DNA of 64,000 nucleotides. Origin: Polyangiaceae bacterium. Lineage in GTDB: Bacteria > Myxococcota_A > Polyangia > Polyangiales > Polyangiaceae. Below, in pieces: positions 34,976-42,786 of this stretch (position 1 is the stretch's first letter; each line of letters opens with the position of its first letter). The position numbers were made by a program, and so were the translations under genes. The stretch spans positions 1 to 64,000 of the forward strand of contig JAQSWN010000016.1 in the NCBI GenBank assembly GCA_029266615.1. Direction: 5' to 3'. The notes beneath the pieces were generated by a model that saw only the letters and a program-made list of their open reading frames with translations, was not told the origin of the DNA and did not search any database.

Positions 34976-35418
34976 AAGCGCCGCGCGTCCCCCAAACGGA
35001 TCTGCGCGCGCTGGCGGCGTTCCGCTTCGAGCTGCGCTGCTTCCTTGCGTTCAGCGAGCAAGCCGCGCGCGCGGCTGGCGTGGAGCCGCAACAACATCAG
35101 CTGCTCTTGGCCATTGGCGGCCTGCCCGTCGGTCAGCGACCCAATATCCGCAAGCTGGCCGAGCGTCTTTGCGTGCAGCACCACACCGCGGTCGCGCTCG
35201 TAGACAAAGTGGAGGAGCGCGGCTTGGTGCGGCGGGAGCGCAGCCTCGAGGACAAGCGGGAGGTGCTGGTCCGCTTGACGGACGCGGGAATGGAGCTGCT
35301 GCAGCATCTCTCGCGCGAACACCGCGACCACTTGCAGAACGTAGGGCCGGAGATGGTGGCGGTCCTCGGTGCGATTTTGGACGCCCGGGGCTGGGACGCC
35401 CGGGAAAAGGCCGGCTGA
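34972..35418 (+). CDS. MarR-family transcriptional regulator
   Basis: A 148-residue protein with the MarR winged helix: QHQLLLAIGGLPVGQRPNIR (helix 2), KLAERLCVQHHTAVALVDKV (recognition helix), GLVRRERSLEDKREVLVRLT (wing). Start is TTG at 34972, overlapping the nasB stop as TTGA, so it is co-transcribed with the nitrate reductase genes and may regulate them. The typical ligand of a MarR protein is a small phenolic or redox signal. Regulation by nitrate is not established for this family. The absence of NasR/NasT-type genes nearby makes a local MarR regulator noteworthy. Confidence 0.88.
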   Translation: MKAPRVPQTDLRALAAFRFELRCFLAFSEQAARAAGVEPQQHQLLLAIGGLPVGQRPNIRKLAERLCVQHHTAVALVDKVEERGLVRRERSLEDKREVLVRLTDAGMELLQHLSREHRDHLQNVGPEMVAVLGAILDARGWDAREKAG

Positions 35419-35552
35419 ACCCGCGACAAAGTCCGCAAAAATGCAGCACTTTTGCGGCCTCCTCGACACCGTTGCAGGTTTGTGTCGAAGGCCCTTGCAG
35501 GGTCCCCTACCCTTGAGGTAAACCCCCGCACCCTTTCGGTTTCGACCCCGAC

Positions 35553-35636
35553 GCAGCGGTGGTGGAACTGGCAGACACACCAGCTTGAGGTGCTGGCGCC
35601 GTAACTGGCTTGGAGGTTCAAGTCCTCTCCGCTGCA
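35553..35636 (+). tRNA. tRNA-Leu (anticodon GAG)
   Basis: Seven-bp acceptor stem gcagcgg/ccgctgc, D arm, anticodon stem ccagc/gctgg with loop ttgaggt giving anticodon GAG, a long variable arm (class II) and a T arm with loop ttcaagt. These fit tRNA-Leu reading CUC/CUU codons. CCA is not encoded. An intrinsic terminator follows immediately. Confidence 0.96.
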
Positions 35637-35637
35637 C

Positions 35638-35669
35638 AAAAACCGCCTGATGAAAGTCAGGCGGTTTTT
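35638..35669 (+). terminator. Intrinsic terminator after tRNA-Leu
   Basis: A perfect hairpin, aaaaaccgcctga / tcaggcggttttt, with a 6-nt loop (tgaaag), begins 2 nt after the tRNA 3' end and ends in a T-run. It is a textbook rho-independent terminator and could work on both strands. Confidence 0.92.
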
Positions 35670-35968
35670 CTTATTTGGGCGTAGGTGCGATCCGGAGCTC
35701 ACCGGCACGAGTACCGAGTCCAACGAACCGGTCATGGCTCGCGAGGACGGCGCGACGCGAGTCTGCAGGCCAGCCGTCCCGACCAGCGTCCAGCGGCCAA
35801 CGGGCCGCCCGCGCCGCATGCGCCGCTCGCGGCTCCGGAGCCTCTAACTCGAGCCGAGGCACGCTCACGATGATCGTGTTGATCCGCGGCTCACGCCCCG
35901 GAAGCACGCGGTCGAAATCGAGGGCCGGCTTAAACGGGCGCGCAAGTCGGGCGTATTAATACGAGGCG
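35670..35968. other. About 300-bp gap after tRNA terminator
   Basis: I see no gene here that I would trust. A minus-strand frame (35671-35907 with an extension to about 35955) encodes a 78-residue Arg/Ala/Pro-rich peptide that contains one protein-like run (RINTIIVSVPRLELE), but no start signal, so it is left out. The 10-bp palindrome gtattaatac (35953-35962) is directly upstream of the SnoaL-like gene. Confidence 0.45.
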
Positions 35969-36373
35969 ATGAGCGCACCGCTGGCAGAGCACCCCAACGT
36001 GGTCGCGTATCGACGCATGATCGATGGCTTCAACTCCAATGATCTGACTGCTGTGGCAAATCTCGTCGACGAGGGAGTCGTTTACACGATCCCTGGTCGA
36101 AGCCCCATCGCGTGCGCAACGACGGGGTTGCCAGCGCATTTGGCCGCCCTCAAGCACGCGAAAGACAGGAGCGGCGGAACGCTGAAGCTGGAGCCGCGCG
36201 CAGTAGCGGCCGATGGCGACTACCTTGTGGTGTGGGGTAGGATTACGGCGGAGCGGGAAGGGCGAAGGCTCGATTGCGAGCACTGCGTGATGTATCGTTT
36301 CCGATCAGGAAAAATCGTGGAAGGGCGCACCGTTCCCATAGACCTTTACGCGTTCGACGCGTTCTGGTCGTAG
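35969..36373 (+). CDS. SnoaL-like (NTF2-fold) protein
   Basis: A 134-residue protein with the NTF2-like pattern: an N-terminal helix (VVAYRRMIDGFNSNDLTAVA), LVDEGVVYTIPGRSPIACAT with the usual pocket strand, a central sheet (LKLEPRAVAADGDYLVVWGR) and a final strand RFRSGKIVEGRTVPIDLYAF with the common KIVE motif. Such proteins are small-molecule enzymes or binding proteins, often polyketide-related. No catalytic assignment is possible. Start ATG at 35969 with an aggcg ribosome-binding site and a 10-bp palindrome just upstream. Confidence 0.85.
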   Translation: MSAPLAEHPNVVAYRRMIDGFNSNDLTAVANLVDEGVVYTIPGRSPIACATTGLPAHLAALKHAKDRSGGTLKLEPRAVAADGDYLVVWGRITAEREGRRLDCEHCVMYRFRSGKIVEGRTVPIDLYAFDAFWS

Positions 36374-36401
36374 GCAGAGTGGCTAGGAGAGCTGACGCGA
36401 G

Positions 36402-36836
36402 ATGTCATATCAATCGTGTGCCGTGGAAGGCCTGTTCGTCGTGCGGTGGGGCAAAAACCCCGCACTTCCGGACGTGGAGAACTATGCGCGAGATCTAGCG
36501 GCAGCCCGCGCCAAGCAAGGTCGGCCCCTCGTCGGCCTCTTCATCATGCCGCCGGACAGCGCCGCGCCGGACGAGAGCTTCCGCAAAGCACAAGCCAAGA
36601 AGCTGCCGGAGATCATGGAGAACCTGACCTACGCGGTCGCGGTCTTCGAGGGCACCGGCTTCATCTCCAGCTTGAAGCGAAGCGCGCTCGTGGGAATTTT
36701 GCTGCTCGCGCCCAAGAAGTACTCGATTCACGTGCGGTCTACCGTCGAAGAGGCGCTGCTCTTCAACCCCGCTGGGCCGATCGATTTCGACGCCAAGCGC
36801 ACGCTCGCAGAGCTGAAGCGCCGCGAGCTCTGCTGA
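36402..36836 (+). CDS. Hypothetical STAS/SpoIIAA-like protein
   Basis: A 144-residue soluble protein. The pattern (CAVEGLFVVRWGKNPALPDVE, a helix ENYARDLAAARAKQGRPLVG leading to strand LFIMPPDSAAP, then MENLTYAVAVFEGTGFISSLKRSALVG) is that of an alternating alpha/beta fold resembling the SpoIIAA/STAS-like proteins frequent in Myxococcota, but I do not recognise a specific family. It starts 28 nt after the SnoaL-like gene with an aggaga site, so the two may be co-transcribed. Confidence 0.65.
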   Translation: MSYQSCAVEGLFVVRWGKNPALPDVENYARDLAAARAKQGRPLVGLFIMPPDSAAPDESFRKAQAKKLPEIMENLTYAVAVFEGTGFISSLKRSALVGILLLAPKKYSIHVRSTVEEALLFNPAGPIDFDAKRTLAELKRRELC

Positions 36837-36853
36837 GCGCCGCCGCTCGGGCG

Positions 36854-38605
36854 TTACCCTCCGAGGAGTGAACGAATGTCGCTCGAGCGCTTGAGCGACA
36901 TGAAATTCGCCAGGGTTTGAACGCGACGAGCGAGCGTCGGCGCCAGCTCATCCGCGTCGATGATGGCGTCGATGACGGTGGGGAGCCGCGTCTCCTGAAA
37001 GGCTTCTTCCAGCGCCTGACGCAGGTCCGCCGGGCTCGTTACCTGCACCCCGCGTGCGCCGAGCGACCGCGCCACCCCGGCCGAATCCACCCGCTGCTCG
37101 AACTGGGAAGCGCCCAGATCTCGGCCGCGCATGAGCTTGTCGCCTTGGTGCACCATACCGTGCCCGTTGTTGTTCAGGACCACCCAAACGATCGGCAGCT
37201 TTTGCTCCACGGCCGTGTGGACCTCGAAGCCGTTCATCGCGAACGCCGCGTCGCCGACGAGGGCGACGGAGCGACGCCCCGGTGCGGCCAGCGCGCCACC
37301 CACCACTCCCGCGACCGCGCTACCCATGGACGCGAGGCCGAGGTCGATGAAAAACGTGTCGCTACGACGTACCTCGAAGTAGTGCACGCCCCAAATGATC
37401 GAGGTGCCGTTGTCCACGAACAGCAACGCATCGTCCGGCATGGCGCGGCGCAGCTCGGTCATGAGGCGCTGCGGCTTGAGCGGGCTCGCCTCCGAGAGCG
37501 TCGCGGACTCCGCCAGATAACGGGGCGTGGACGCGCGCAGGTCTTGTAGTGGCCCGGGGTCGCGCGACGTGAGGTCCGCTCCCTCCGCCAGGCGCGTCAG
37601 CTCCGCGAGCGCGGTACGGGCATCGGCCGCGACGGCCACGTCCACGTTGTGATTCCGACCGATCACGGTCGGATCCACGTCCACCTGGATGAGGCGGTGC
37701 TGAGCGGCTATCGGCAGCGACCACGCGTTGGTCACGAACTCATTGAGGCTGGAGCCGACGACGAGGAGGGCGTCGATCGCGCCCGACTGCAGGTACTTCT
37801 CCGCGAGCTCGTGCCCACCGAAGCCGAGCACGCCGAGCCACAGCGGGTCCGTTTCCGGAAAGACGCCCTTACCCTTCGGCGAGGTCATCACCGGAATACG
37901 GGCCACGCGCGCGAAGCGAGCGAGCGCCTCCGAGGCGCCTGCGAGCGCGACGCCATGGCCAGCCAGGATCGCGGGGCGCCGCGCCTGCGCCAGTATTTGA
38001 TAGGCAGTCTGCAGCGCGCTCCAATCCATGCTGCGTGAGGATTTGCGGGGCGGCGGGCTCAACGCGCGGCTAGACACCGGCCGACGCAGCATGTCGGCCG
38101 GCATATTGAGGTGCACGGCGCCGGGGCGGCCGCTCTTCGCCACTCGAATCGCCGTCTTCACCATGTCCGGAATGCGCTCGGTGCTCGGAAACATGGCCGA
38201 CAGCTTGGTGACGGGCTCGAACAAAGACACGATGTCTATGCCGAAGACCGAGCTCTCCTGGATGGCGCCTTTGCCAAACACGTTGGTGCCGACCTGCCCA
38301 GTGAGAAACAGCACTGGCAGCGAATCAGCCTGCGCGCTGGCGATACCGGTGAGTGCGTTGGTTGCTCCCGGCCCCGTCGTCGCGACGCAAACAGCCAGGC
38401 CGCGCCGCACCCGCGCGTGCGATGCGGCCATGAATGCGGCGCCGCCTTCGTGCTTGGCGAGCACGAGCTTGATCGTCCTACGCTCCTGCATCGCTTCGAA
38501 GACGGCCGTGAGCGGTCCGCCCGGCACGCCAAAAATGTATTCGACGCCTTCTGCTTCGAGCAAGTGCAAGAGGGCGTGGATGGCAGGGATGTGCTCTGAG
38601 TCCAC
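36854..38605 (-). CDS. Thiamine-diphosphate-dependent enzyme, acetolactate-synthase-like
   Basis: A 583-residue protein (GTG at 38605 behind agggaaagaa; a TTG at 38638 adds 11 residues). Pyrimidine-binding domain: YIFGVPGGPLTAVFEAM and catalytic glutamate E53 in AKHEGGAAFMAA. Middle domain: SGAIDALLVVGSSLNEF. The pyrophosphate-binding domain contains VALVGDAAFAMNGFEV...NNNGHGM (GD-x-NN motif). Overall it resembles acetolactate synthase large subunit or related ThDP enzymes. No ilvN or ilvC gene is adjacent, so a decarboxylase or carboligase outside branched-chain synthesis is possible. It converges with the hypothetical gene at 36402. Confidence 0.88.
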   Translation of the reverse strand: MDSEHIPAIHALLHLLEAEGVEYIFGVPGGPLTAVFEAMQERRTIKLVLAKHEGGAAFMAASHARVRRGLAVCVATTGPGATNALTGIASAQADSLPVLFLTGQVGTNVFGKGAIQESSVFGIDIVSLFEPVTKLSAMFPSTERIPDMVKTAIRVAKSGRPGAVHLNMPADMLRRPVSSRALSPPPRKSSRSMDWSALQTAYQILAQARRPAILAGHGVALAGASEALARFARVARIPVMTSPKGKGVFPETDPLWLGVLGFGGHELAEKYLQSGAIDALLVVGSSLNEFVTNAWSLPIAAQHRLIQVDVDPTVIGRNHNVDVAVAADARTALAELTRLAEGADLTSRDPGPLQDLRASTPRYLAESATLSEASPLKPQRLMTELRRAMPDDALLFVDNGTSIIWGVHYFEVRRSDTFFIDLGLASMGSAVAGVVGGALAAPGRRSVALVGDAAFAMNGFEVHTAVEQKLPIVWVVLNNNGHGMVHQGDKLMRGRDLGASQFEQRVDSAGVARSLGARGVQVTSPADLRQALEEAFQETRLPTVIDAIIDADELAPTLARRVQTLANFMSLKRSSDIRSLLGG

Positions 38606-38835
38606 TTCTTTCCCTACGGCCGTTCCCCATCGCCGCAAACTCCCCGGAGTTGCTTTTCTTCCGAAACCTCGTGTGCGCGGAGGTGGGGAATGCGTCCTGC
38701 GCGAGGCGATTTGCGCCGTTCGTCAACGCGGCAGCTCCTCGCCCGAACGAACACGGGTGATCGGCAGTGATGCACAGCGATGGTCCCTGGAACCGGTTCC
38801 AGCTCCCGAGACTTCCGCGCGCGGTTCCGCGACGT

Positions 38836-38887
38836 GAGTTTCACCCGCCGGGCGCATGATGATGTCAAAATGCGCTGGGGTGAACTC
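38836..38887. promoter_or_regulatory. Imperfect inverted repeat upstream of His-rich/TonB receptor operon
   Basis: The arms gagtttcaccc (38836-38846) and ggggtgaactc (38877-38887) are an imperfect dyad separated by 30 bp, placed 31-82 bp upstream of the start of the His-rich protein gene. The spacer contains atgatgatgtcaaaatgcgc. This could be an operator for a metal-responsive regulator, but no regulator gene is adjacent. Confidence 0.3.
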
Positions 38888-38917
38888 TCCCCCGAAGTGT
38901 GCTATCCGTCCGCCCCG

Positions 38918-39370
38918 ATGCTTCTGGCCGGCGCCCCGCAATCCCACCGCCGTCGCTCTGCGACGCGAGGGACGCTGCGCGCCTTGGCTACGCTCGTCGC
39001 GGTCCTCGTGGGGCTGAGCTCGCTCGGCCAGTTCGCTCACTTCTTTCTCGTTGCGCACGCGGTCTGCGTGGAGCACGGGGAGCTTCTGGAGCTGGACGAG
39101 CAGGAGAGCCACGTCGCCAGCCACGCGAGTCCTGGCTCGGACCAGCCGGCCCACGCGGAAAGCGAGCTTGCGGCAGAGCACGAGCACTGCCAGCTCCTCG
39201 CGCGAGGCCAGCGCGAACAGGCGGAGCCTACCCCGCCCGCGGTCGCGGTATTGCCGGCGTCCGCCGCGGTTTTCACGGTTCCGCTTCTTTGCCGCAGCGT
39301 GGTCTTCGACGCGGTGCCTCCGCTGACGCTCGCGCCCAAGACCTCTCCGCCCGTCGCGCCCGTGGGCTGA
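38918..39370 (+). CDS. Hypothetical exported His/Cys/Glu-rich protein
   Basis: From the ATG at 38918 the protein has 150 residues: a basic N-terminus (HRRRSATRGTLR), a hydrophobic helix (ALATLVAVLVGLSSLGQFAHFFL), then a His-rich region with HAVCVEHGELLE, HVASHAS, HAESELAAEHEHCQLLARG, followed by a Pro/Ala/Leu tail. The clustered His, Cys and Glu suggest metal binding in the periplasm. It lies 105 nt upstream of a TonB-dependent receptor gene in the same direction, so a role in metal uptake or storage is plausible. No family recognised. An upstream ATG exists, but the segment before 38918 is unlike a signal peptide. Confidence 0.6.
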   Translation: MLLAGAPQSHRRRSATRGTLRALATLVAVLVGLSSLGQFAHFFLVAHAVCVEHGELLELDEQESHVASHASPGSDQPAHAESELAAEHEHCQLLARGQREQAEPTPPAVAVLPASAAVFTVPLLCRSVVFDAVPPLTLAPKTSPPVAPVG

Positions 39371-39475
39371 CGTTCGCCGTTCGCGTGCCGCCGTGTGCGG
39401 CGCGCTATCTCCTCGTATTCGCGGCGACCTGCGCTCGCGAATACGCGGGCACCTACCTCGCATCGGAATTCCATC

Positions 39476-42004
39476 ATGCTGCGCGTTTCCACGCGCGCCC
39501 GCCTGGCAGTGCTGGTCTGCGCCTGCCAATTGAGCGTCGCGCCGTCCGTTCGTTCTCAGACCATCTCCCTGCCTCGCCCCACGCAAAGCCCTGCGGCGTT
39601 CGTGGCCGGTCCTGTCGCGCCCGACGCGACGGTTTCCTTGCTGGTTACCGTCGGCAAAGACGGCAGCGTCCTCGACGCCAAGCTCGCCGAGCCCGGCGAC
39701 GCGACACTGGACGCGGCCGCACTGGAGGTGGTCACTCACTGGACCTTCACCCCGGCGACGCGCGATGGCGAGCCGGTGCAGGCCCGCATTCGCGTCCTCG
39801 TTCCGCTTATCGCTCGCTCGAACGCCGCGCCGACGCCACCTGCGCCGGCCGTACCACGCTCCCGCGAGCTCGAAGTCGAACGCGAGCCCGAGCCAGCGCT
39901 GGAGCACACGGACGTCCACAAGCCGGAAGCGCCGAGGGAAGTCACCGTTGTCGGCCACCATGCACCGCCCCCCGCGGGGGCTTCGGACCTGCGTTTGGAC
40001 GTCGGAGAGCTGGCGCGTGTTCCCCGCCGTACGGCCGCGGAGCTGCTGCAGCTCGCGCCCGGAATCTACCTCTCCAACGAAGGCGGCGAAGGCCACGCGG
40101 AGCGCATCTACCTGCGCGGCTTCGACGCGCGGGAAGGTCAGGACATCGAGCTTTCGGTAGGAGGGGTGCCGATCAACGAGAGCGGCAACTTCCACGGCAA
40201 CGGCTTCGCGGACACGGGCTTTCTGATTCCGGAGCTGGTGCACGGCCTGCGCGTGTTGGAGGGCCCTTTCGACGTGAGGCAAGGCAACTACGCCGTGGCG
40301 GGCAGCGCGGACTACGAAATGGGTTTGGATCAGCGCGGCTTGACCGCCAAGTACACGCTCGGTTCCTACGACACTCACCGCGCCCTAGCGCTGTTCGCCC
40401 CACCCGAAGGCGCCACGTACGCCGGCGCGGAGCTTTACCAGACCGCAGGTTACGGCCAAAACCGCGACGTGAAGCGCGCCCGGGGGATGGCACAATACGA
40501 AGGAAAGCTCGGGGAAAACGGCACCTTTCGCTTGAGCGCCGCCGCGTACGGGGTGAGCTACCACAGCGCGGGCGTGCTCCGGCAAGACGACCTAGAGGCC
40601 GGCCGCGTTGGCTTTTTCGACACCTACGACGCGCGTCAGGGCGGCAGCGGGTCGCGCTATCACGTCTCTGCAGATCTCGAGCAACGCTCGGGCGGCTTTC
40701 ACTTCGGACAGCAGCTGTTCGCGATCCGCCGTGGCCTGCGTCTACGCGAGAATTTCACGGGCTTTCTGCTCGACAACCAAAGCGCGATTCAGTCCCTTCA
40801 CGGGCAGCGGGGTGACTTGCTGGACTTGTCGGTGGACGAGACCACCTACGGAGCACGCGGCTACGCCCACACGTCCTTCATTGCGTGGGGCGCAAAGCAA
40901 GACGTGGAGATCGGCTACTTCGCTCGGGGCGACACCACGAACAGCCAACGGCAGCGCGTGGACGCAGCCAGCATCCCCTACCGCACCGACGTCGATTTGG
41001 GAGCGAACCTCGGCAATTTGGGGCTTTACGGCGAGCTTACCGCACGCCCGGTGCGGCGAGTGAGCGTGAAGCTGGGCGCCCGGAGCGACCTGTTCTGGTA
41101 CGACGTGCAAGATCGCTGCGCGGTGCAGAGCGTCTCGCGTCCCTCTGCAGACGATCCGCCCGGAGACGCCAGCTGCCTCGATCAGCAGCGCTTCGGTCAG
41201 CATCGGGAGCCCTCGCAGCGGTCGTCGACGGCGAGCAGCAAGATCATGCCGCGCGCGACGCTGACGTTCGGTCCGTTCGACCACTTCAGCTATTCGTTGA
41301 GCTACGGCACCGGCGTGCGTTCGATCGATCCGGCGTACGTCAGTCAAGACATCGCGACGCCGTTCGCGAGCATCCGCGCGGCGGACGGCGGCGTCGCTTA
41401 TGCGCGGGACTTCGGCAGCGTGAGCGTGGCCGCGCGCTCCATCTTCTTCCTCACCCACGTGGACCGAGACCTCGTGTTCAGCGAGACCGAGGGACGGAGC
41501 GTGCTCGCGAACGGTACGACGCGCACGGGTTGGAACGGGCTGGTTCGTCTACGGGGGAGCTTCTTCGACCAAAATGCCAACATTTCGCTCGTCAAATCAC
41601 GCTTCGACGACACGGGGCTGCTCGTCCCCTACTCGCCGGATTTGGTGGTGCGCTCGGATACGGCGCTCTTCGGCGACCTGCCGGTCGTGTTTCGGGGCTC
41701 GGCCGTGCGCGGCACCTTCAGCGTCGGCGCCGGCTACGTGGGTCACCGCGCGCTGCCCTACGGCCAGCGCAGCGACACCATCTTCACCCTGGACTCGGGC
41801 GCGAGCGCGCGATGGCGAGCGTACGAGGTGGAGCTCCAAGTCACCAACCTGCTGGACTCACGCTACCGCGCCGCCGAGCTCAACTACGTGTCGGATTTTC
41901 GATCGCAGCCGCTCCCCACGCTCGTGCCCGCCCGGCACTTCGCGGCGGGGGCGCCGCGGGCGGTGTTCTTGTCGTTTGCCGTGACCCTCGGAGGTGAGCC
42001 ATGA
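39476..42004 (+). CDS. TonB-dependent receptor with N-terminal TonB_C-like domain
   Basis: An 842-residue protein with a signal peptide (LAVLVCACQLSVAPSVRSQ). Residues about 45-105 form a TonB C-terminal-like domain (VSLLVTVGKDGSVLDAKLAE, LDAAALEVVTHWTFTPATRD), which is normally found on the energiser TonB, not on a receptor. A Pro/Glu linker (about 115-150) follows, then a plug (LARVPRRTAAELLQLAPGIY, IYLRGFDAREGQDIELSVGG) and a 22-strand barrel ending AVFLSFAVTLGGEP. It should import a scarce ligand across the outer membrane. The next gene starts inside its stop (ATGA). The ligand is unknown; a metal is suggested by the His-rich neighbour. Confidence 0.88.
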   Translation: MLRVSTRARLAVLVCACQLSVAPSVRSQTISLPRPTQSPAAFVAGPVAPDATVSLLVTVGKDGSVLDAKLAEPGDATLDAAALEVVTHWTFTPATRDGEPVQARIRVLVPLIARSNAAPTPPAPAVPRSRELEVEREPEPALEHTDVHKPEAPREVTVVGHHAPPPAGASDLRLDVGELARVPRRTAAELLQLAPGIYLSNEGGEGHAERIYLRGFDAREGQDIELSVGGVPINESGNFHGNGFADTGFLIPELVHGLRVLEGPFDVRQGNYAVAGSADYEMGLDQRGLTAKYTLGSYDTHRALALFAPPEGATYAGAELYQTAGYGQNRDVKRARGMAQYEGKLGENGTFRLSAAAYGVSYHSAGVLRQDDLEAGRVGFFDTYDARQGGSGSRYHVSADLEQRSGGFHFGQQLFAIRRGLRLRENFTGFLLDNQSAIQSLHGQRGDLLDLSVDETTYGARGYAHTSFIAWGAKQDVEIGYFARGDTTNSQRQRVDAASIPYRTDVDLGANLGNLGLYGELTARPVRRVSVKLGARSDLFWYDVQDRCAVQSVSRPSADDPPGDASCLDQQRFGQHREPSQRSSTASSKIMPRATLTFGPFDHFSYSLSYGTGVRSIDPAYVSQDIATPFASIRAADGGVAYARDFGSVSVAARSIFFLTHVDRDLVFSETEGRSVLANGTTRTGWNGLVRLRGSFFDQNANISLVKSRFDDTGLLVPYSPDLVVRSDTALFGDLPVVFRGSAVRGTFSVGAGYVGHRALPYGQRSDTIFTLDSGASARWRAYEVELQVTNLLDSRYRAAELNYVSDFRSQPLPTLVPARHFAAGAPRAVFLSFAVTLGGEP

Positions 42005-42786
42005 AAGTGTGGACCGCGCTCGGTGTGGGCTGCTTGCTGCTCGGACAAGTGGGGTGCGTCGGAACCACCGGCGGCGAGCTGTTCGAGCTCGAGGCGTACG
42101 GGGCCGGCGCGAGCGACGCGGACGGCAGCCTGCGATTTTCCAACGGTCGGGGGTACGACGTTCAACTGGACGAAGCGCGGCTTTTCGTCGGCGGTTTGTA
42201 CCTTAATCGGTCCCGCCCTGCCTCCGTCTCCTCGGACACGAGCTGCACGCTCGCCGGCATCTACGTGGCGCAGGTGTTGAGCGGCCGCGAAATAGACCTG
42301 CTCTCGGCGACGCCGCAGCCGTTTCCGGCGGGGGGCTTCGCGACGAGCGAGCCTGCGCTCAGCGGGGAGGTGTGGCTTGCACGTGGCGACGTGAACCAGA
42401 CTGGTAACTCCGCCCCCGTCCTACGCGTGCGCGGTCACGCCGAGCGCGCAGGGCAGACTTATCCGTTCGAAGGAGCGTTGAGTATCGGAACGAACCGCAT
42501 CGTGCCGGCTACGGATCCGGCCTTGCCCGGCCAGCATCCGCTCTGCAAGCAGCGGATCGTGTCCCCCATTCCAACGGACCTAGCGGCGAGCGCCGGGCAG
42601 AGCTTGCTGCTTCGCGTCGACGCGAGGGGCATGTTCGCCAACGTGGACTTCGCGACCCTGAGCGAGTCGGGCGACACGTACGTCTTCTCCGATGCGAGCG
42701 GCGACAACCAAGCGAGCGACAACCTGTACGCGGGTCTGCGGCGAGCGGCCGGCGTCTATTCTTTTTCGTGGCTGGAGCAAAACTGA
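42001..42786 (+). CDS. Lipoprotein of unknown function in TonB receptor operon
   Basis: A 261-residue lipoprotein (signal LGVGCLLLGQVGCVG). The mature domain alternates strands and short loops, with SLRFSNGRGYDVQLDEARLF, VWLARGDVNQTGNSAP and TDLAASAGQSLLLRVDARGM. Two cysteines (TSCTLAG and HPLCKQRI) may form a disulfide. It is translated from an ATG overlapping the receptor stop and its own stop overlaps the next start (TGATG), so it belongs to the operon. A periplasmic binding or surface partner of the receptor is suspected. I recognise no family with certainty. Confidence 0.72.
   Translation: MKVWTALGVGCLLLGQVGCVGTTGGELFELEAYGAGASDADGSLRFSNGRGYDVQLDEARLFVGGLYLNRSRPASVSSDTSCTLAGIYVAQVLSGREIDLLSATPQPFPAGGFATSEPALSGEVWLARGDVNQTGNSAPVLRVRGHAERAGQTYPFEGALSIGTNRIVPATDPALPGQHPLCKQRIVSPIPTDLAASAGQSLLLRVDARGMFANVDFATLSESGDTYVFSDASGDNQASDNLYAGLRRAAGVYSFSWLEQN

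Noticed and set aside
35671-35907. Minus-strand 78-codon frame after the tRNA
   Set aside because: Short, Arg/Ala-rich with one protein-like run but no ribosome-binding site or family; its end falls just at the tRNA terminator.
35553-35968. tRNA-Leu 3' end as an integration (att) site
   Set aside because: No direct repeat of the tRNA 3' end and no integrase gene was found in the window.
38899-40815. 638-codon plus-strand frame across the His-rich and TonB receptor genes
   Set aside because: Arg/Gly/Pro-rich without any domain, and it overlaps two better supported genes in another frame.
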